From: Eonycteris spelaea
Taxonomy: Eukaryota; Chordata; Mammalia; Chiroptera; Pteropodidae
Length of the DNA stretch: 64,000 nt
Reading direction: 5' to 3'
NCBI GenBank assembly: GCA_003508835.1
Contig: PUFA01000077.1
Coordinates: 6,896,001-6,960,000 of the forward strand
Shown: piece after piece, positions 31,240 to 43,719 of the stretch
Layout of the letters: each line of letters starts with the position of its first letter
Numbering within the stretch: position 1 is the stretch's first letter
Notes under the pieces: model-generated
Told to the model about the DNA's origin: nothing
Databases searched by the model: none
What the model saw: only the letters and a program-made list of their open reading frames with translations
Position numbers and translations under genes: made by a program

Positions 31240-32270
31240 GCGCAGAGCCTAACACGACACTTCATACACATAGGAAGTTAATCTACTCAGTGTTCCTGAC
31301 TGAGTTTATTCCTTTTCTTTCTAGTTACTGTTAACAACCAAAGAGAAAGGCTCCGCTGTATACAAATAGTCATTTGTTTATCCTGTTTTCATCAGACTTT
31401 TGTGCGTATTTACCTGATGTCTAATCGTGTCTTTTGTGATAGTTAGACACCCTGTTGGATGACTAGGACTATTTGTTCCAACAGGTGCTAGAAAATAAGG
31501 ATCATTTGCTTCTTTCCCACCCAGCTCTGTGTCATAACTCGTCCCTTTTCACTCCAGGTGGCTCTTTCTATTCTCCAATTAGTGGCTCTGTCGTCAGTGC
31601 TTCCTAAGAGCCATTACCTGTGGGTCCCCTTCCCTTCCTTCTCTCTGGGGCTCACGCACATCCCCTTGACCCCATTTAGAGGTCGTGGTGCTAAGTTCAC
31701 AGCTGCTCTATGAACCCCGTGCGCACACACTGGATGCTGCAGGATCCCGTTCGCTGCTGGCAGCTTTTTTTGGGTTGTTCATTTCCTAGGCACGGCATTA
31801 ATAGCTTTTTCAGCCATCTCTGGGGGCATGGACTATTTCGCATTTGTAAGCCACCTTTATGGAAAGGGCCTCCAGGTTTGAAGGTCCCGTGACCACTTAT
31901 TCAGTGGAAGACGTGTCAAGGCCACGTTCATCAGAAAATGGAAACTTGCAGCCAGTAAGTGTGACATAGTGAATGTCCTGTGACACTGGGTGTTCACGCA
32001 GGACTCCAGAATGGCTGAAATGATGTCAGAAAAAAAAAAAAGGGAATTGTTCTGCTACCGCTTTAAAATAGGGTGGGGGAATAAAAAAGGAAGTGCAATT
32101 GTGTGGGGACAGGCTCAGAAAAGAGGAAAGGAAGGAAGTGTTCAGTCTGAAGGCTGGAAGATTTTGCCCTTCCAAAGCAGGAGCGGGATCACCCAAATCC
32201 CAGATTACCACCCCACCACGCCGCAACCCTGATCATCAGGGTAGCAGGCAGACAGAAGTCTCCACGCTGT
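31240..32270. other. Intergenic segment, nothing recognised
   Basis: No repeat, RNA gene or supported coding exon was recognised. An A12 run lies near 32,030. Confidence 0.4.
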
Positions 32271-32274
32271 AATT

Positions 32275-32485
32275 TGGACTCCTTCTCGGTGCCAGGCACC
32301 CTTTCGCTATTTAATTCTCCCAAGATCGCTATGAAAAAGTTACTCTTGACTTATTTTGGAGTTGGGGAAACTGACATTGGAGGAAATGACATGACTTAGC
32401 CACTATCACACTGCTAAGTGACTGAGTCACCATTCAAATTCAAGATTCCCTGACACCAAAGCCAGGCTTTCCCTCTCATCCCCTC
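32275..32485 (-). repeat. MIR SINE
   Basis: CTCGGTGCCAGGCACCCTTT, GAGTTGGGGAAACTGACATT and CTGACACCAAAGCCAGGCTT. Confidence 0.75.
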
Positions 32486-32924
32486 GTGGACACTGCCCAC
32501 GTTCCGAATCAGGAACCGTGATGATAAAGACCTGCTGCATTGCCTCAGTCTCTCAGACATCGAACTTCTGGTTATTTCGGGGATTCTGGCTGCATCTCCT
32601 CAGCGTCTAATGGTAAAACCCCGTCCAGATAAGAAAGAACAGTTTCTCTTGCAGGAAACGGAATTCTCTGTGACAAATGAGTTTTGCGAGGAAGAACACC
32701 CCAGAAAACAAGGTGGCCGATGGTGGACATTCCAAAGGAAAAGCCCCCCGTGGGGATGGAGAGAGGCAGCAGGAAGACCTGGCCCAGAGACGTGTGTCAT
32801 CCTGGACACTAAGCCACAGAAAAGCCTGAGGATGCTGTGGTGTTTGTTTCCATGACTCCCCACCCAACCCAGCAAAATTAATTGCATCCAAGGTGCTCCC
32901 TTCTGCCCTGGACATTCCTTCCAC

Positions 32925-33405
32925 TAGTCAAACACTTCTTGACTGTCGCCACATGTTGTCGTAGGGTTAAGATTAGGCTCTACCACGTATCACAACACGA
33001 ACATATGTGGTGGCTTAAACGATGTAGAAGCTTATTTTTCTTTCATGGAAAAGTCCGCGTGTTGGCCATGCAGGACAAGCATGGTGGTTCCTTGGTATCA
33101 CCTCAGGCTCCTGTCTTCCTGCTCTCGGCTTCTTCCTCAAAACCGCCTCGTGGTGCAGGATGGCTGCTGGAGGCTTGTATGGGTGGAAGAAGGAGGAAAA
33201 GCAGCGGGGCAGAAAGAGGCCCTTCCCAAATGAATCAGCTCCTTTTAAACAGCCTTCCAAAAATCCCAAATAATGCTTCTCCCTACTTCTTCTCATCGGC
33301 TAGAATCTATTCACCTGGCTGCATTTGGCTGGGAGATATAGATGTGTTTCGGCAACTGCTGAGTAGCAATATGCACAGTTAAAAATGAGGACTTGCTAAT
33401 GGAAG
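32925..33405 (+). repeat. Ancient repeat, LTR/MaLR-like
   Basis: GTGGTGGCTTAAACGATGTA, GAAGCTTATTTTTCTTTCAT, AGGATGGCTGCTGGAGGCTT and CCAAATGAATCAGCTCCTTT follow the order of a common mammalian repeat whose name I cannot assign. It explains the 166-codon ORF over this stretch. Confidence 0.5.
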
Positions 33406-33426
33406 AATGGCCTATTATAATAGACT

Positions 33427-33646
33427 GGGGGGTCAGCAAACCATAGCCTGCAGCCAAATCTGGCCCACCGTCTGGTTTTATAAATAAAGTTTTATTGGAA
33501 CACCGCCAAGCTTATTCATCTACATATTTTCTATGGCTATTTTTGTGCTACAACAGCAGAGTTAAGCAGCTGTGATGAGACATGGCCTGCGAAACCTAAA
33601 ATATTTACTGAGACTTTACAGAAAAAAAATTTGCGGGCTCCTAAAT
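33427..33646. repeat. hAT-type MITE ('GGCAAACTATGGCC' family)
   Basis: GGTCAGCAAACCATAGCCTG, AATAAAGTTTTATTGGAACA, AACCTAAAATATTTACTGAG. A near-complete copy of a widespread short DNA transposon. Confidence 0.8.
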
Positions 33647-33659
33647 CAGACAAAGAGCA

Positions 33660-33990
33660 AGTATTAATTTGTAGGTAAATAGCCTACAGCCAGCCACTGG
33701 GCTCTGCACAGGGGGACAGAGATGTGGGTTATACCCTCAGGCAGCTTACAGTCTGGTGACTGAGACAGCAAGTAAGTTAATAATTACAATACGGTGCAAT
33801 GAGCGGAATTCTGCCCAGGGTGCTGTGGGACCATAGCAGCAACTCACCTAAAATGGACTGTGGAGACGGAGGTCAGGCAAACTTCTAGATGAGCTTGAAG
33901 TACGAGAAGCTTCGTAAGAGACAGAAATGACGTCTCAGCAGAGAGAACGCATGCCCAAAGATCGGAGGCGTGGAATGCCTGTCGTTATGC
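33660..33990 (+). repeat. Ancient mammalian repeat (family A), copy
   Basis: CAGCCACTGGGCTCTGCACA, GCAGCTTACAGTCTGGTGAC, CAGGGTGCTGTGGGACCATA and CTTGAAGTACGAGAAGCTTC follow the 5' half of the family that is fuller at 61,083-62,245. Confidence 0.5.
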
Positions 33991-34134
33991 ATTCAAACCG
34001 TCATACATCATAGTTGCCCACGAGTCCAGAATCTCCAGGGATCACGTGTCTTTGGCTCCCCAGTGCCCAGCCCACGTGATGCATCGCTGTGCCCAGTGCC
34101 TGCCCACTTAGCTGCTTGCAAGCAGCACCTGTGA

Positions 34135-34255
34135 TCCTGTTATACCAATTCCTGGGGGCCCCGGCCCACTGAACCAGAATTCCAAATGGGGTGAGGGTGA
34201 GGTCCAGGGGCCCTGAGTCCCATTTCCAAGTTTGGCAATCACTAGATACAAGCAA
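34135..34255. repeat. MER5A-like hAT fragment
   Basis: TCCTGGGGGCCCCGGCCCAC followed by GAACCAGAATTCCAAATGGG. Confidence 0.45.
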
Positions 34256-34381
34256 GGTCTTTCAGCCAGTCCCGGCCCCACCCTTCCTACCGAGTGTCAG
34301 CTGGGACAGGCTGTCTAACTTTCCCAAGCTTCATTCTTCATCGGTAACAATGGGGAGGGCATGGTGAGCTGGCACAGTGCA

Positions 34382-34590
34382 GAGGTCTTCAACCTCGGGG
34401 CTAGTGACATTTCGGACTGGAAAATTCTTCACCACAAAGGACTGTCCTGTGCCTGACGGAGTGTCTAGCAGCATTTGTGACTTCTGCACACTAAATGTGA
34501 GTAGCACCCCTCAACCTATGACCACCAAAACTTTCTCCAGACATTACCAAATGTCCCCTGAAGAGGCAAAATTGTCCTTGTTTGAGAACT
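34382..34590 (-). repeat. MER20 (hAT-Charlie)
   Basis: TCTTCAACCTCGGGGCTAGT, GACTGTCCTGTGCCTGACGG, CCAGACATTACCAAATGTCC and a terminal TTTGAGAACTG. A full-length reverse-orientation MER20, about 209 bp. MER20 copies are known to act as regulatory elements in some mammalian tissues. Confidence 0.88.
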
Positions 34591-34591
34591 G

Positions 34592-34685
34592 ATGAGTTAG
34601 TGTAAGGGTTAAATGAGATAATGTATACATTATATGCATAAGTAGTTAGTGTGATAACTATTATCATTATTGTCATTAGTGCTCA
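34592..34685 (+). repeat. MIR 3' fragment
   Basis: GTGTAAGGGTTAAATGAGAT followed by an alternating ATTATCATTATTG tail. It directly abuts MER20. Confidence 0.5.
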
Positions 34686-34689
34686 TAAA

Positions 34690-36240
34690 TATTAGTTAAA
34701 AAATTTGTCTAGATTAAACAAAAAAAAAAGAAAGAAAAGAAAATATTAGCTGGAAGAACAAATGTATGTAGTAAAAGAACAAAAATCTCACAGAAACTAT
34801 TTGTGGTTCTAGGCACGCAAATGCGGGAAAGGACTTCTTAGCCACAACTAACACAATTTTCTGCTAAACCCACCTGTCACGAACCCGTGTTGTGATAGGA
34901 ATGTCGCCTGAGAGGCATTTTCAAGAAAGCTGTCAGGGACATCTGTGGTTTTGTGGCCTATTTCCTGATTTAGTTTTGGGGAAAATACCCACTCTCGCTT
35001 TCAACCACGAGCTGTTCGTGAGGCTGACTTCACATTGGTTCCATGGGGGATCCTGGGACTAAGGCCCAAGGCACCTGGAGAGCCCAGTCTTCTGGCCACA
35101 ATGCTTAGTCAGGAGTGTGGAGAGGACTCAAGCCAGGCACAACCAGAAAGCCCCCACGAGTTTGTTTGGAACTCTGAAGATGAGATTTCCATTCCCTACT
35201 GGCTTGAACGTGAGCAGTCATAAGATCTAGACTGCATTGGGAGTCTGAGAATGAGGCCCACATGTGAAGGAAGGCAGACCCGAGAAGAGAGATGGAGAGA
35301 AACTGATTTTTGTGATCGTGTCTGAATTCCTGCATTCAGCTACTCCCGAAGCGCAATTTAGTCAGTAACTGTTCCTGTTCTCGAGCTAATAAGTTCTGTC
35401 TTTGCTTGTTACTTTGGGTTTGTTTTCTGTGCTTGAAACCAGAAACCCCTCCTGATTAATTTAAGAGTAAAACACTTTATGAGTATCTTTGGAGGGCTTC
35501 GGATGACAAACCGTAGAAAACCCAACTCTAAAAGGAAAGTCATCGGCTCATTCTGGAAAGCGCCCAGACGCGTGTGGCATTCAGACCTGAACTCCAGCTC
35601 CATTTCTCCGTCCCTCCCTTGGCCTACCCGTCCTCACTGCGTTGACTTCGCTTTGGGCTAGCTGTTTCTGATGTAAAATGTGACAGTGGTTCCAGGCCTT
35701 ATGATATGCACGACCAGGAAAGAGAAAGGAAGGAAGCTTTCTCAGCTCAAAACCAACAAGCAGAAGTCCGGGGCTTCACTGTAGTTAGACTAGCTCAGAT
35801 CACGTGCTCGGTCTTAAACCAAGGCGATAGAGAGGATCTCCCTAGTATATAGCCAGGGCCTGGAGCTAGACCTGGGGGTTGGATCCAGAGCCGGGAGCTC
35901 CTACCTCGTGGGGAAGAGGTGTGAGAACTGGGAGGCCTGCTTACTGCTCAATTTAAAACAGGAAAATAATATTCCATGTCAACAAAAATGCCATCTTCCA
36001 GTGACACCTTTTAGTTTCTCCCATTGGATATCAGCATTCCTTTTTCTAGGCTCTTTCAGTATTTGCTTGTTGATATGTTAGCAGTTACACCACTGCCGTT
36101 AGAGTTCTTGTCTGGCATCTATGTTCCTTACTAGAAAATTAGGGCAGAGACCAAATCCAGCATCTTTTCTTTTCTTCATTATAGCCCGTGGTCAGTCTCA
36201 TCTTAAACAGTGGCCTGTGACCTAGGTAACCGGAAGTCTA
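34690..36240. other. Intergenic segment, nothing firm
   Basis: Unique sequence without a recognised repeat or supported gene. A weak L2-like stretch is possible near 36,060-36,150. Confidence 0.35.
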
Positions 36241-36286
36241 CAAAGGAAAAAATATAACTTACAACAAAAAATACAAAGAGTTCACT

Positions 36287-36484
36287 CTATTTTTTTTTCC
36301 CCTCTTTTTGGCCATAAACTTTATCTTCCTTGAAAGTTCCATGAAGAATATGCCAGTAGTGATCTTCACAGCACCAAGGGGCTCTCTTCTGAATTGGAGG
36401 CACGGGCTGATCACTTGGGCATTGTTTTTGAGAAGGAATTGTCTGATTTGCAACACAAGCAGCGATCTGCAATAATCTTCCCAT
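36287..36484 (-). other. Unexplained 65-codon ORF
   Basis: A minus-strand ORF, MGRLLQIAACVANQTIPSQK to the end GQKEGKKK, contains a PWCCEDHYWH stretch of low-complexity-free, protein-like composition. A longer overlapping frame (36,567-36,259) is also open. I recognise no family, and there is no splice or promoter evidence. It could be chance or a fragment of an old processed pseudogene. Confidence 0.15.
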
Positions 36485-36689
36485 GAACTCAGGCCAGATC
36501 TTGAAAGACTACACCCGAAATGAGGGAGAAGTGTATTAACTAAGTTACACTGACTGCTTTCCTTCAACAGGAAGTGTTTTGTTTGTTGTTTCTATTTTTT
36601 TAATCCAATTACATGTGTTCCCTCACAAAGCAAGGACAGAGAGTTTCAAGCCCAGATTGCCAAAAGAGTCTAAGTCTTTGAATTACAGT

Positions 36690-36912
36690 TCCATAACTGA
36701 AGTTGAGACCCTCTTCCAAACCACTGGCTGTATGACCCTGGACAAGTTTCTTAACCTGAAACCTCAGTTTCCTAATCTGTAGAATGGGGTTGAAAGTATT
36801 ACTCACCTTATAGAGTTAATAAAAAAAAAAATTAAATGAAACAACATTTGTAAAAGTGCTTAGCACAGGCCTAACTCACAGGAAGTACTCAGCAAAGCTA
36901 GCTGTCAATGTG
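36690..36912 (+). repeat. MIR SINE with internal A-run
   Basis: CTGTATGACCCTGGACAAGT, CTCAGTTTCCTAATCTGTAG and GGAAGTACTCAGCAAAGCTA. An A11 run interrupts it near 36,822. Confidence 0.88.
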
Positions 36913-37412
36913 ACAGCTCTTTTTATCACTGAGGTTGTGAGTTGGGGCAATTCAGACAAAGCTGCCAAGGCAGCGGTTTTCACATTTGTGAATCCAAGAG
37001 CCCCTCCTCGACAAAGCTGCCGTGGGGAGCCCGCAGTAGGCGTTGACTAAACGTTAGCTCCCGTTCACTTCCGACCAGCGGAAAAGGCCTTTGAGAACCT
37101 CAAGGTTTGTTCTCCAAATAATTAGGAATCTAGGGCGCAGAAACCCTGCCTAGCCCCGAGAGTGACATTATGGCTGAGCTCTGATAGTCGCAGATCAAGC
37201 CTCTAGCCTCTGGGTTTCCGTTTCAGCCACTGTTGGCCACGCTGGTCTCTCAGACGAACCTGCCATCGGTGAGGCTGAAACTTCAGTTGGAATAGGGAGG
37301 GGGAAATGTACGTGGGCGGCTGCAAGATGCTCTGATTCACATCTGCGAAACGCAGTGCAGCCAAGGCGGGAGAACCCTGCTGTATTTTTGTAGGTTATGG
37401 AGATGCCCCACC

Positions 37413-37414
<2 letters not shown>

Positions 37415-37468
<54 letters not shown>
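37415..37468 (+). repeat. (AC)n microsatellite
   Basis: About 27 uninterrupted AC dinucleotides. Confidence 0.97.
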
Positions 37469-37470
<2 letters not shown>

Positions 37471-37644
37471 CTTTGGGCGCTTTCGGTTAGTGGGCTTGTT
37501 TTCCTCGGAGATTGCAGGCCACTGTTTAAGACAGCAGTAAGTGCGTTTGGAAGCGGCGAGTCTGAAAAATATCCACTGCCTGAATCTTTGGTTTCCAGAC
37601 AGTGGTTTGTGCATTAGTCGGTATATTGAAGGATGAGGGGCTCT

Positions 37645-37720
37645 ATTCTCTATCCCATTACTCATTTCTATAACCCAAGCCCCTAGCACTGTGCCTGATA
37701 GAGTGGGTGCTTAGATGACG
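37645..37720 (+). repeat. L2 3' tail
   Basis: AAGCCCCTAGCACTGTGCCT followed by GATAGAGTGGGTGCTTAGAT. Confidence 0.6.
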
Positions 37721-38239
37721 TTTGAAGAGGGAGAGGAGGGGAGGAAGTAACCAACTAAATAGGTCAACCCATAAAGAGCAAGTTCTGACCACTGGTGGCT
37801 ATACCCTATTGGTGACTGAAAATTTCCAGGCTGGCCAGAGGCTCGCTTGATATTTACTGACTTATACTTTGACATTTACTGACTTGATAAAGAAGGAACC
37901 TGTTAGGGCCACTTGATCCTGATTTTCAGATAGGATAATGGGTGGTGTCTGCCAGGCAGAATGACCATACCCCTGCGAGTCTCTGTGTGTAACTGGTGCG
38001 TGTTCAGGGCCAGCCAGTTCAACCTGGGGCAGGAGAACAAAGCCACTGCTGCCGAAGCCCTCTGTAAGGTCATTGCATTCAGCTTAGGGATCAGATTATT
38101 CCCTGGCCTCGCTGTCACCTCACGCTCAGCAGAACTTCTGTCTGCTATAGTACGGTGGGACATAGGCTCAGAGAAGGTTGGATCCGGAAGGAGCAGGTGG
38201 AAGTTTATCCACCGAGTCTGTCGCCTCTGAGCATCAGAA

Positions 38240-38345
38240 CGATCTGATATTGATTCATTTTACACGTGAGGAAGACAGAGCCCAGGGAAGTAAAGTAACT
38301 TGCCCAAAGTCACAAAGCCAGCTTGCAACAGAAGATGATACACTG
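38240..38345 (-). repeat. MIR fragment
   Basis: CATTTTACACGTGAGGAAGA and GTAACTTGCCCAAAGTCACA. Confidence 0.75.
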
Positions 38346-39374
38346 GAAAATCATGAGAACTGGAGTGTGTTTTATGTTGGCACAAAGGTTTTTTCATCTC
38401 TTCTCCCGTTTGGTTTCTCAACCACTCTCCACACGAGAAAATAGATTTCTTTGTTTTCATGTTAGAAGAAATGCAGTTTTTATTCACATTCTGTGTCAGT
38501 AGCTAGACATGACCTTCTCAAGAAAGGTACCACTAGCCCATATGGCACCGTTGTGCATAGTGGCAGAAGGCGCCCTTCCTTCCTTCCGGGAGGATGTCGG
38601 CCTGTCTCATGTGACCGGAGTGCAGGCAGGACTTCAGCCCCTTCTCCCTCTCTTGGTCGAACGGCCTCATGCAGTGTCCAGCCTGCCCAGCTGTGCATGG
38701 CAGCCGTGCTCTCAAGAATGAGGAACTCACCTTCTACCTTGCTTTGTGTCCAGCACAGAGCTGGGCTCATGAGTGTTGGAGACAGGTGCCTGAACGGCTC
38801 GAGGCTACCTGGGTAATCAGTGGTAGAACCAGAACCTCTGATTTCTAAGCGTGGCCTCAGGCTGACTTACGGAGGGGACAGTAGACTTTACCCTGATATG
38901 CTGCTTTGCTCCAGCTCTTGGGGACTTGGCCAGTATTAGTTAGTTCTCCAGACACAAAGCACCTTGGGGTGAACCCTGAAAACCAATCTTCCAAGTCAGG
39001 GCTGGATTTGCAGTGACCCCACCCCAGATATGAGCACTGGGAAGTATAGTTAGACATAGCATGATGCTCCTGACCTCTTTAAGAATTCAAAATCCAGCCT
39101 CTGTGCTTGGTGTTTGGCAAAAGTTGAGTAAGAGTTTTCAGATGCTGAGCAAAGCCTCCAATCTCACTCTGTTCCACCAAAGAAGTTTCCCCACAGGGCG
39201 CTTAATCACGGTAGTGACACTTTGGCCCGGTAATAAAGACCCAATTCTTAGCTTTTTTATTATTACACAGGGAGTCTCACACTATTGTCACAGGGAGGTG
39301 GCCTGTTGTCCCTCAGGCCACCCCTTGGGACCATTCCATCACCTCGGAGGGAACATTCTCAGCGTCAGCTGCAG

Positions 39375-39625
39375 TGACAGCAGCAGCCAGCTCTTGGTGA
39401 GCTCCTCTCGGGGGACCAGGCCCAGAGCTCGGGGCTTTGCTCCATCATCTCATTGCATCCCCCACAGTCACCCTGTGAAGCAGGTGTCACTGTGCCCACT
39501 TCACGGGTGAGGGAACAGAGTGGGAGGAGTTAAGTAACTTGCTCAAGGTCACCCAGCTAGGCAGTCCTGAAGCCGGGGCTCAGACTTAACCCCGGGTGTC
39601 TTACCACCAAGCCTGTGTTGCCAGC
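39375..39625 (-). repeat. MIR SINE
   Basis: ATCTCATTGCATCCCCCACA, AAGTAACTTGCTCAAGGTCA and CCCAGCTAGGCAGTCCTGAA. Confidence 0.85.
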
Positions 39626-39734
39626 TCTGGTGCTGCACAACCCTTCGCCCCGTCTGATGGCACGGCGCACTGCTCCTAGGTGCTGGGCGCGAGGACCTGG
39701 GGACCACCCTGTCTTCTTTGTGCCCATGTTTGCT

Positions 39735-39945
39735 TCGCTGTATTTATCGAGTGTTGACTGTGTGCCCAGCGCCATGCTAAGCAGCTTTCGTGGACTTAAC
39801 AAGCATTTTCTTGTTGAATTCTCAAAGCGAACCTGCAGGTGTCATTGCCCATCTTTCTACGTGAGAAGGTCACGTCACTCACTCAGGGAGAAGGCGGGAT
39901 TCCAACTCCGGGCCTACATGACTCGGAAGCTTATTCGCACTCAGA
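39735..39945 (-). repeat. MIR SINE
   Basis: GCTGTATTTATCGAGTGTTG, CCAGCGCCATGCTAAGCAGC and GCGGGATTCCAACTCCGGGC. A second MIR in the same orientation, about 110 bp after the first. Confidence 0.8.
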
Positions 39946-39949
39946 AGGA

Positions 39950-40105
39950 CAGCGTTTCTCAAAGTCTGGTCGATGGACCAGCCTCATCTGCATCTGGCAG
40001 GGCAGGTAGAAATGCAGAGTCCTGGGCCGCAGAACTCTGCACGCGGGGGCAGGAAACTGGCTTTCCGGCTAGGTCAGTAGGTGGTTCATTTATGCTTAAA
40101 ACTCA
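39950..40105. repeat. MER5A-like hAT MITE
   Basis: GCGTTTCTCAAAGTCTGGTC then GAAATGCAGAGTCCTGGGCC and TCAGTAGGTGG. Confidence 0.7.
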
Positions 40106-40969
40106 CTTCCACACCTACATGACAAAGCACGTTCACTTTTGAAAATTCATGGAGAGGTATGTTTCTGATTTATCGCTTCGCTACGTGTCTGCTGTATTTT
40201 AATGAAAAGTTTACTAAAAAGAATCCCTTTCCATGCAGGACACGGTCTCTGCCATGAGCACTTGGCTTCCTTTGCCAGTCTCTCTCACACGCCCTACCTC
40301 ATACACCGCCACATCGTTAAATTTCTAACATTAATTCGCGTGGGGCCCCGCAGTGCACCAGGCCTGAAAAATCAGGCTATGAGAATGTCCAGAATCACCC
40401 TTTCCCTGCCCCACGCTACCGCACAAAGGTTACCGACGACAGTTCTCATTTTCTTCTCTCTAGGTAATTCCTCCAAAATAGATCACCCGAGTGCCTCGAT
40501 CTGTAAACTTCCATCATGTTCTTTCAACCCCGAAACCCAAATCAGTACAAAACGGTCCCTTGGGGTCCCGCTGGTGGCTCACCAGCCAAGTCCCCACTGG
40601 GGCATGGCAGGGGTCCTGGTGACTTCACTTTCAGGCTCATTCCATCAGGGGGTCACTCTTTGACTACCTCTGTCCCTGATTTTATCCCCTGTAGCCTTGG
40701 TGAGGGTTTTTTTCCTCCTCTTCTGCCTTCCTTTCCTACTTCTTCTGCCCACGTTAAAAATATCCTCCTCTTCAACCTCCAATAATTACTTCATTTTTTC
40801 CCTCATTCACTGGCTGATTCACAGACATTTATCAAGCACCCACGCTCCAGAAACTCCTCTCGGGACAAGAATTTAGAAAATAAATAGAATGTGACCCCTT
40901 TATTCACGGAGTACAAAGTGTATTTCCAAGCCACTTTGCAAATATGTGACAGAATTCTGGAGCTACTTC

Positions 40970-41220
40970 TTTTAATAATAATAGTTGGTGGGAGGATACT
41001 AGGAAGAGGAGGGGGAGCAGATGACTTTTGAGCCCTTTCTCCATGGCAGGCCCTCTACGGTCCTTTGAGATGTATTACTTAACTTCCTCAACAACCCCAG
41101 GAGGTTAGGGACTATTATTATGTTCATTTTACAGATGAAGAAACTTAGGCCCAGAGAAGTTGAGGAATTTTCTTAAGGTCATACAGTTTGTGAAGTCTGA
41201 CCCCAGAGACAGGCCTCTTT
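40970..41220 (-). repeat. MIR SINE, near full length
   Basis: CTCCATGGCAGGCCCTCTAC, CATTTTACAGATGAAGAAAC and CTTAAGGTCATACAGTTTGT. Confidence 0.88.
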
Positions 41221-41429
41221 AAATTCTCTTTGAATCCTCAAGACCTTCGAATGAGAAGTAGCAGAGGCGCAAGGAAAATGGACCGAAAGGGAGAAGATGA
41301 GTGAGAGATGAGATGCAAGAGCCTGGGGAGGACATAGTTTTATCCAGGTCGGCTCCAGAACAAGAGAACCTGAAATGTATTTCAGCTTGTCTGCGGAAGT
41401 GTGGTCCTAGCTGAGAGACAGCATTTCTC

Positions 41430-41600
41430 CAAATCACAGAACCATGAAATCTCAGGTTTGAGAGGGTAGTAGTGCTGTCGTGTAATCCAAACCTCGTGCC
41501 AAAGCCCTTTACAGCCTTATCACCAAGTGCTCGTCCAGTCTGCAGAGAATACACCCAGGGACGGGACCCCACGACCGTGTGAGATAGCCTTTCCGTATTG
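41430..41600 (+). repeat. Ancient LINE fragment, L3/CR1-like
   Basis: AACCATGAAATCTCAGGTTT, CGTGTAATCCAAACCTCGTG and a diverged stretch to 41,600 resemble an old CR1/L3 element. Tentative. Confidence 0.35.
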
Positions 41601-42054
41601 TACACTGACGTCATGGAACCCTGGTGTTGCCTGCCCAGCATCCCTTCCTTCTTCTTTCCGTACAGCATCCCAGATTTCCTTCGGGTAGCACCCATTTCCA
41701 GTGATTCTAGGGGCTGTCAATCACTGAGGCGGTGCGGATATGTCCCTAATTAGCCAATCAAGCTGTCTCTCAGAGGAATTTCATTCTGGCCCCCAGGGAC
41801 ACCAGGATAGAAAACTGACAGGATCAAGTCACAGCAAAGAGAGAGTCAACAAGGGCCCCAAGAAGCTTGGGATGCCTGATCTTCCTCGGCCTTTTCTCCA
41901 ATTCTGTGAGCAATACTTTCATTAAATCCCTTTTTCCCCCTTGTTTTGCTTATTAGCCAGACTTGGATTTTGAAGCTTGCAACCAAAAATACCTTATTAG
42001 CTAATAAGATCCACTTGTGTTTGCTTTCTGTTGTATTGCATTATCAAATGTGCT

Positions 42055-42215
42055 TCTTCATCATGAACGTCGTGCACGCACATGGTTTAAAAACAGTTTT
42101 AAATGGTACACAAGGGCAATTTCAAGTTGTAAGTCCCCCTGGCTCCACCCCCGAGGTAACCACTGCTAACAGTTTCTTGTGTCCCTCTAGAAACTTCTGT
42201 TTAATATATTGACAG
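42055..42215 (-). repeat. L1M fragment
   Basis: TTTAAAAACAGTTTTAAATG, CCGAGGTAACCACTGCTAAC and TTTCTTGTGTCCCTCTAGAA fit the reverse complement of an old L1 3'UTR. Confidence 0.6.
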
Positions 42216-42654
42216 CTCCGATGGGTAAACATCTCTTCTTTAGACGAGTAGCAATCTGTCAGCCTATGACTTCCATTCACTTGCTCAAGTTCTAGGTTTT
42301 GAGAACCACCAGAGTCCAATGACAGATTTCCAGGAAGGTGACAACCCTCACATCACATGTCCTAAAGTCCCCTCTTTTAGAATCAGACACTCTCAGTTTC
42401 TTTAGTCATCTCACCCACGGGCCACAGTCAGGAGGCCCCTCACTACCCTGGCCCCTTGCCTCTGAGTACACAGGAATCTGCTCTATCTTTCCAGAATCGG
42501 GGTGCCTGGAATTGAGCAGCTGTCCTCAGCGACCTGCCTGGGTACGGCAGCACTTGCTCTGTCCTGGCCCTTCTCATTCTCTCATTAAGGGCAGCCTGAG
42601 ATTCCCAAGTAACTTCTGTCCACAGCCTTCTTACCGCATTGACATTACTGTTCA

Positions 42655-42702
42655 CTAACACACACAACACACATGCGCGTGTGCATACACACACACACGA
42701 GT
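42655..42702. repeat. Imperfect AC/GT-rich simple repeat
   Basis: CACACACAACACACATGCGC then GTGTGCATACACACACACAC. Alternating purine-pyrimidine with an internal ATGCGCGTGTGCAT near-palindrome. Confidence 0.7.
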
Positions 42703-42869
42703 GAAATCACATCTCCTTGATTCTGCGTTTCTACTATTTGGTTTGTTTTTGAACCCATTATACCTCCATGCTAAATTTCTCTAGTGCATAGATGCATGTT
42801 AAAATTTTAGGCCTTCGCTCAGTGAAGTATTACCAATGAGGTTCTGTCCCCGAGAATGCCTCTTCTGAA

Positions 42870-43370
42870 AGGACGTCTCACGCTGTGTAAGCCGAGCCTA
42901 TGCAGACTGAAATATAGCACTAACATCAATACTGGCATCAGAAACCTCAGGTTTTTGCATACCTGTAGCTTACCAATTCTACTTATAGGATGTTCTTTGA
43001 AACAAAGCCCAAACTGCAAAGAGCCTCACTATCCCACAAGGAGACTCGGTTTAATAAACTAAAGTACAACCACTTGATGGACTATCAAGTAGTTAGCAAA
43101 GATCATGTAGCGAGGAATAATTAATAACATGAGAAGCCATGGCCCATATTGTTAAGCTAACCAAAAGATTATAACATATATCCCATTTTTCTATGTATCT
43201 AAACGCACGGAATGAAGATGATGGGCTGTACACAAAAGGTGACAGGGGTTGTCTCTGGGTAAAGGGATTCTCACCAAGTTTTACTTTCTACTTTTTGTCT
43301 TACATGTATTTTCAGGTATGTTTTATTATAAACATTACTTCTATAACAATTATTTAAAAAGGAAAGAAAT
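42870..43370 (+). repeat. L1M/HAL1-like 3' end
   Basis: CCAATTCTACTTATAGGATG, CTTGATGGACTATCAAGTAG, ATATATCCCATTTTTCTATG and GGTTGTCTCTGGGTAAAGGG. Confidence 0.75.
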
Positions 43371-43634
43371 GTGGCATTGACACCTAACAGAATAATCCAG
43401 AATGCAAATTGGAATAAAAATCAGGTTTGAAAATCAAATTTGGAAAGTCCTTGTGGTTTTTTTTATTTGATGTCCATACCATTTCCCTTCTGCCTTTGTG
43501 TTCATGACATTATGCACATATATTTTTAAATTTTTAATAAAATATATATAAAGATTTATAAATATCATACTTTTAAATTTTAACAAAATTATTTAATAAT
43601 ATTTTTAAAACCCGAAGGTTTTGAATACCAAAAT

Positions 43635-43715
43635 ATTAAGGTGATTACCTCTGGGTGGGAATTGGGTGATATACTTTTTTATCTGCATTTGCTTTTTCAA
43701 ACAATAAAATGTGTT
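43635..43715 (+). repeat. L1 3'-terminal fragment
   Basis: GGTGATTACCTCTGGGTGGG and CAAACAATAAAATG. Probably a further piece of an old L1. Confidence 0.55.
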
Positions 43716-43719
43716 ATGT

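Noticed and set aside
32882..33382. 166-codon plus-strand ORF
   Set aside because: Lies over an old interspersed repeat and carries no domain.
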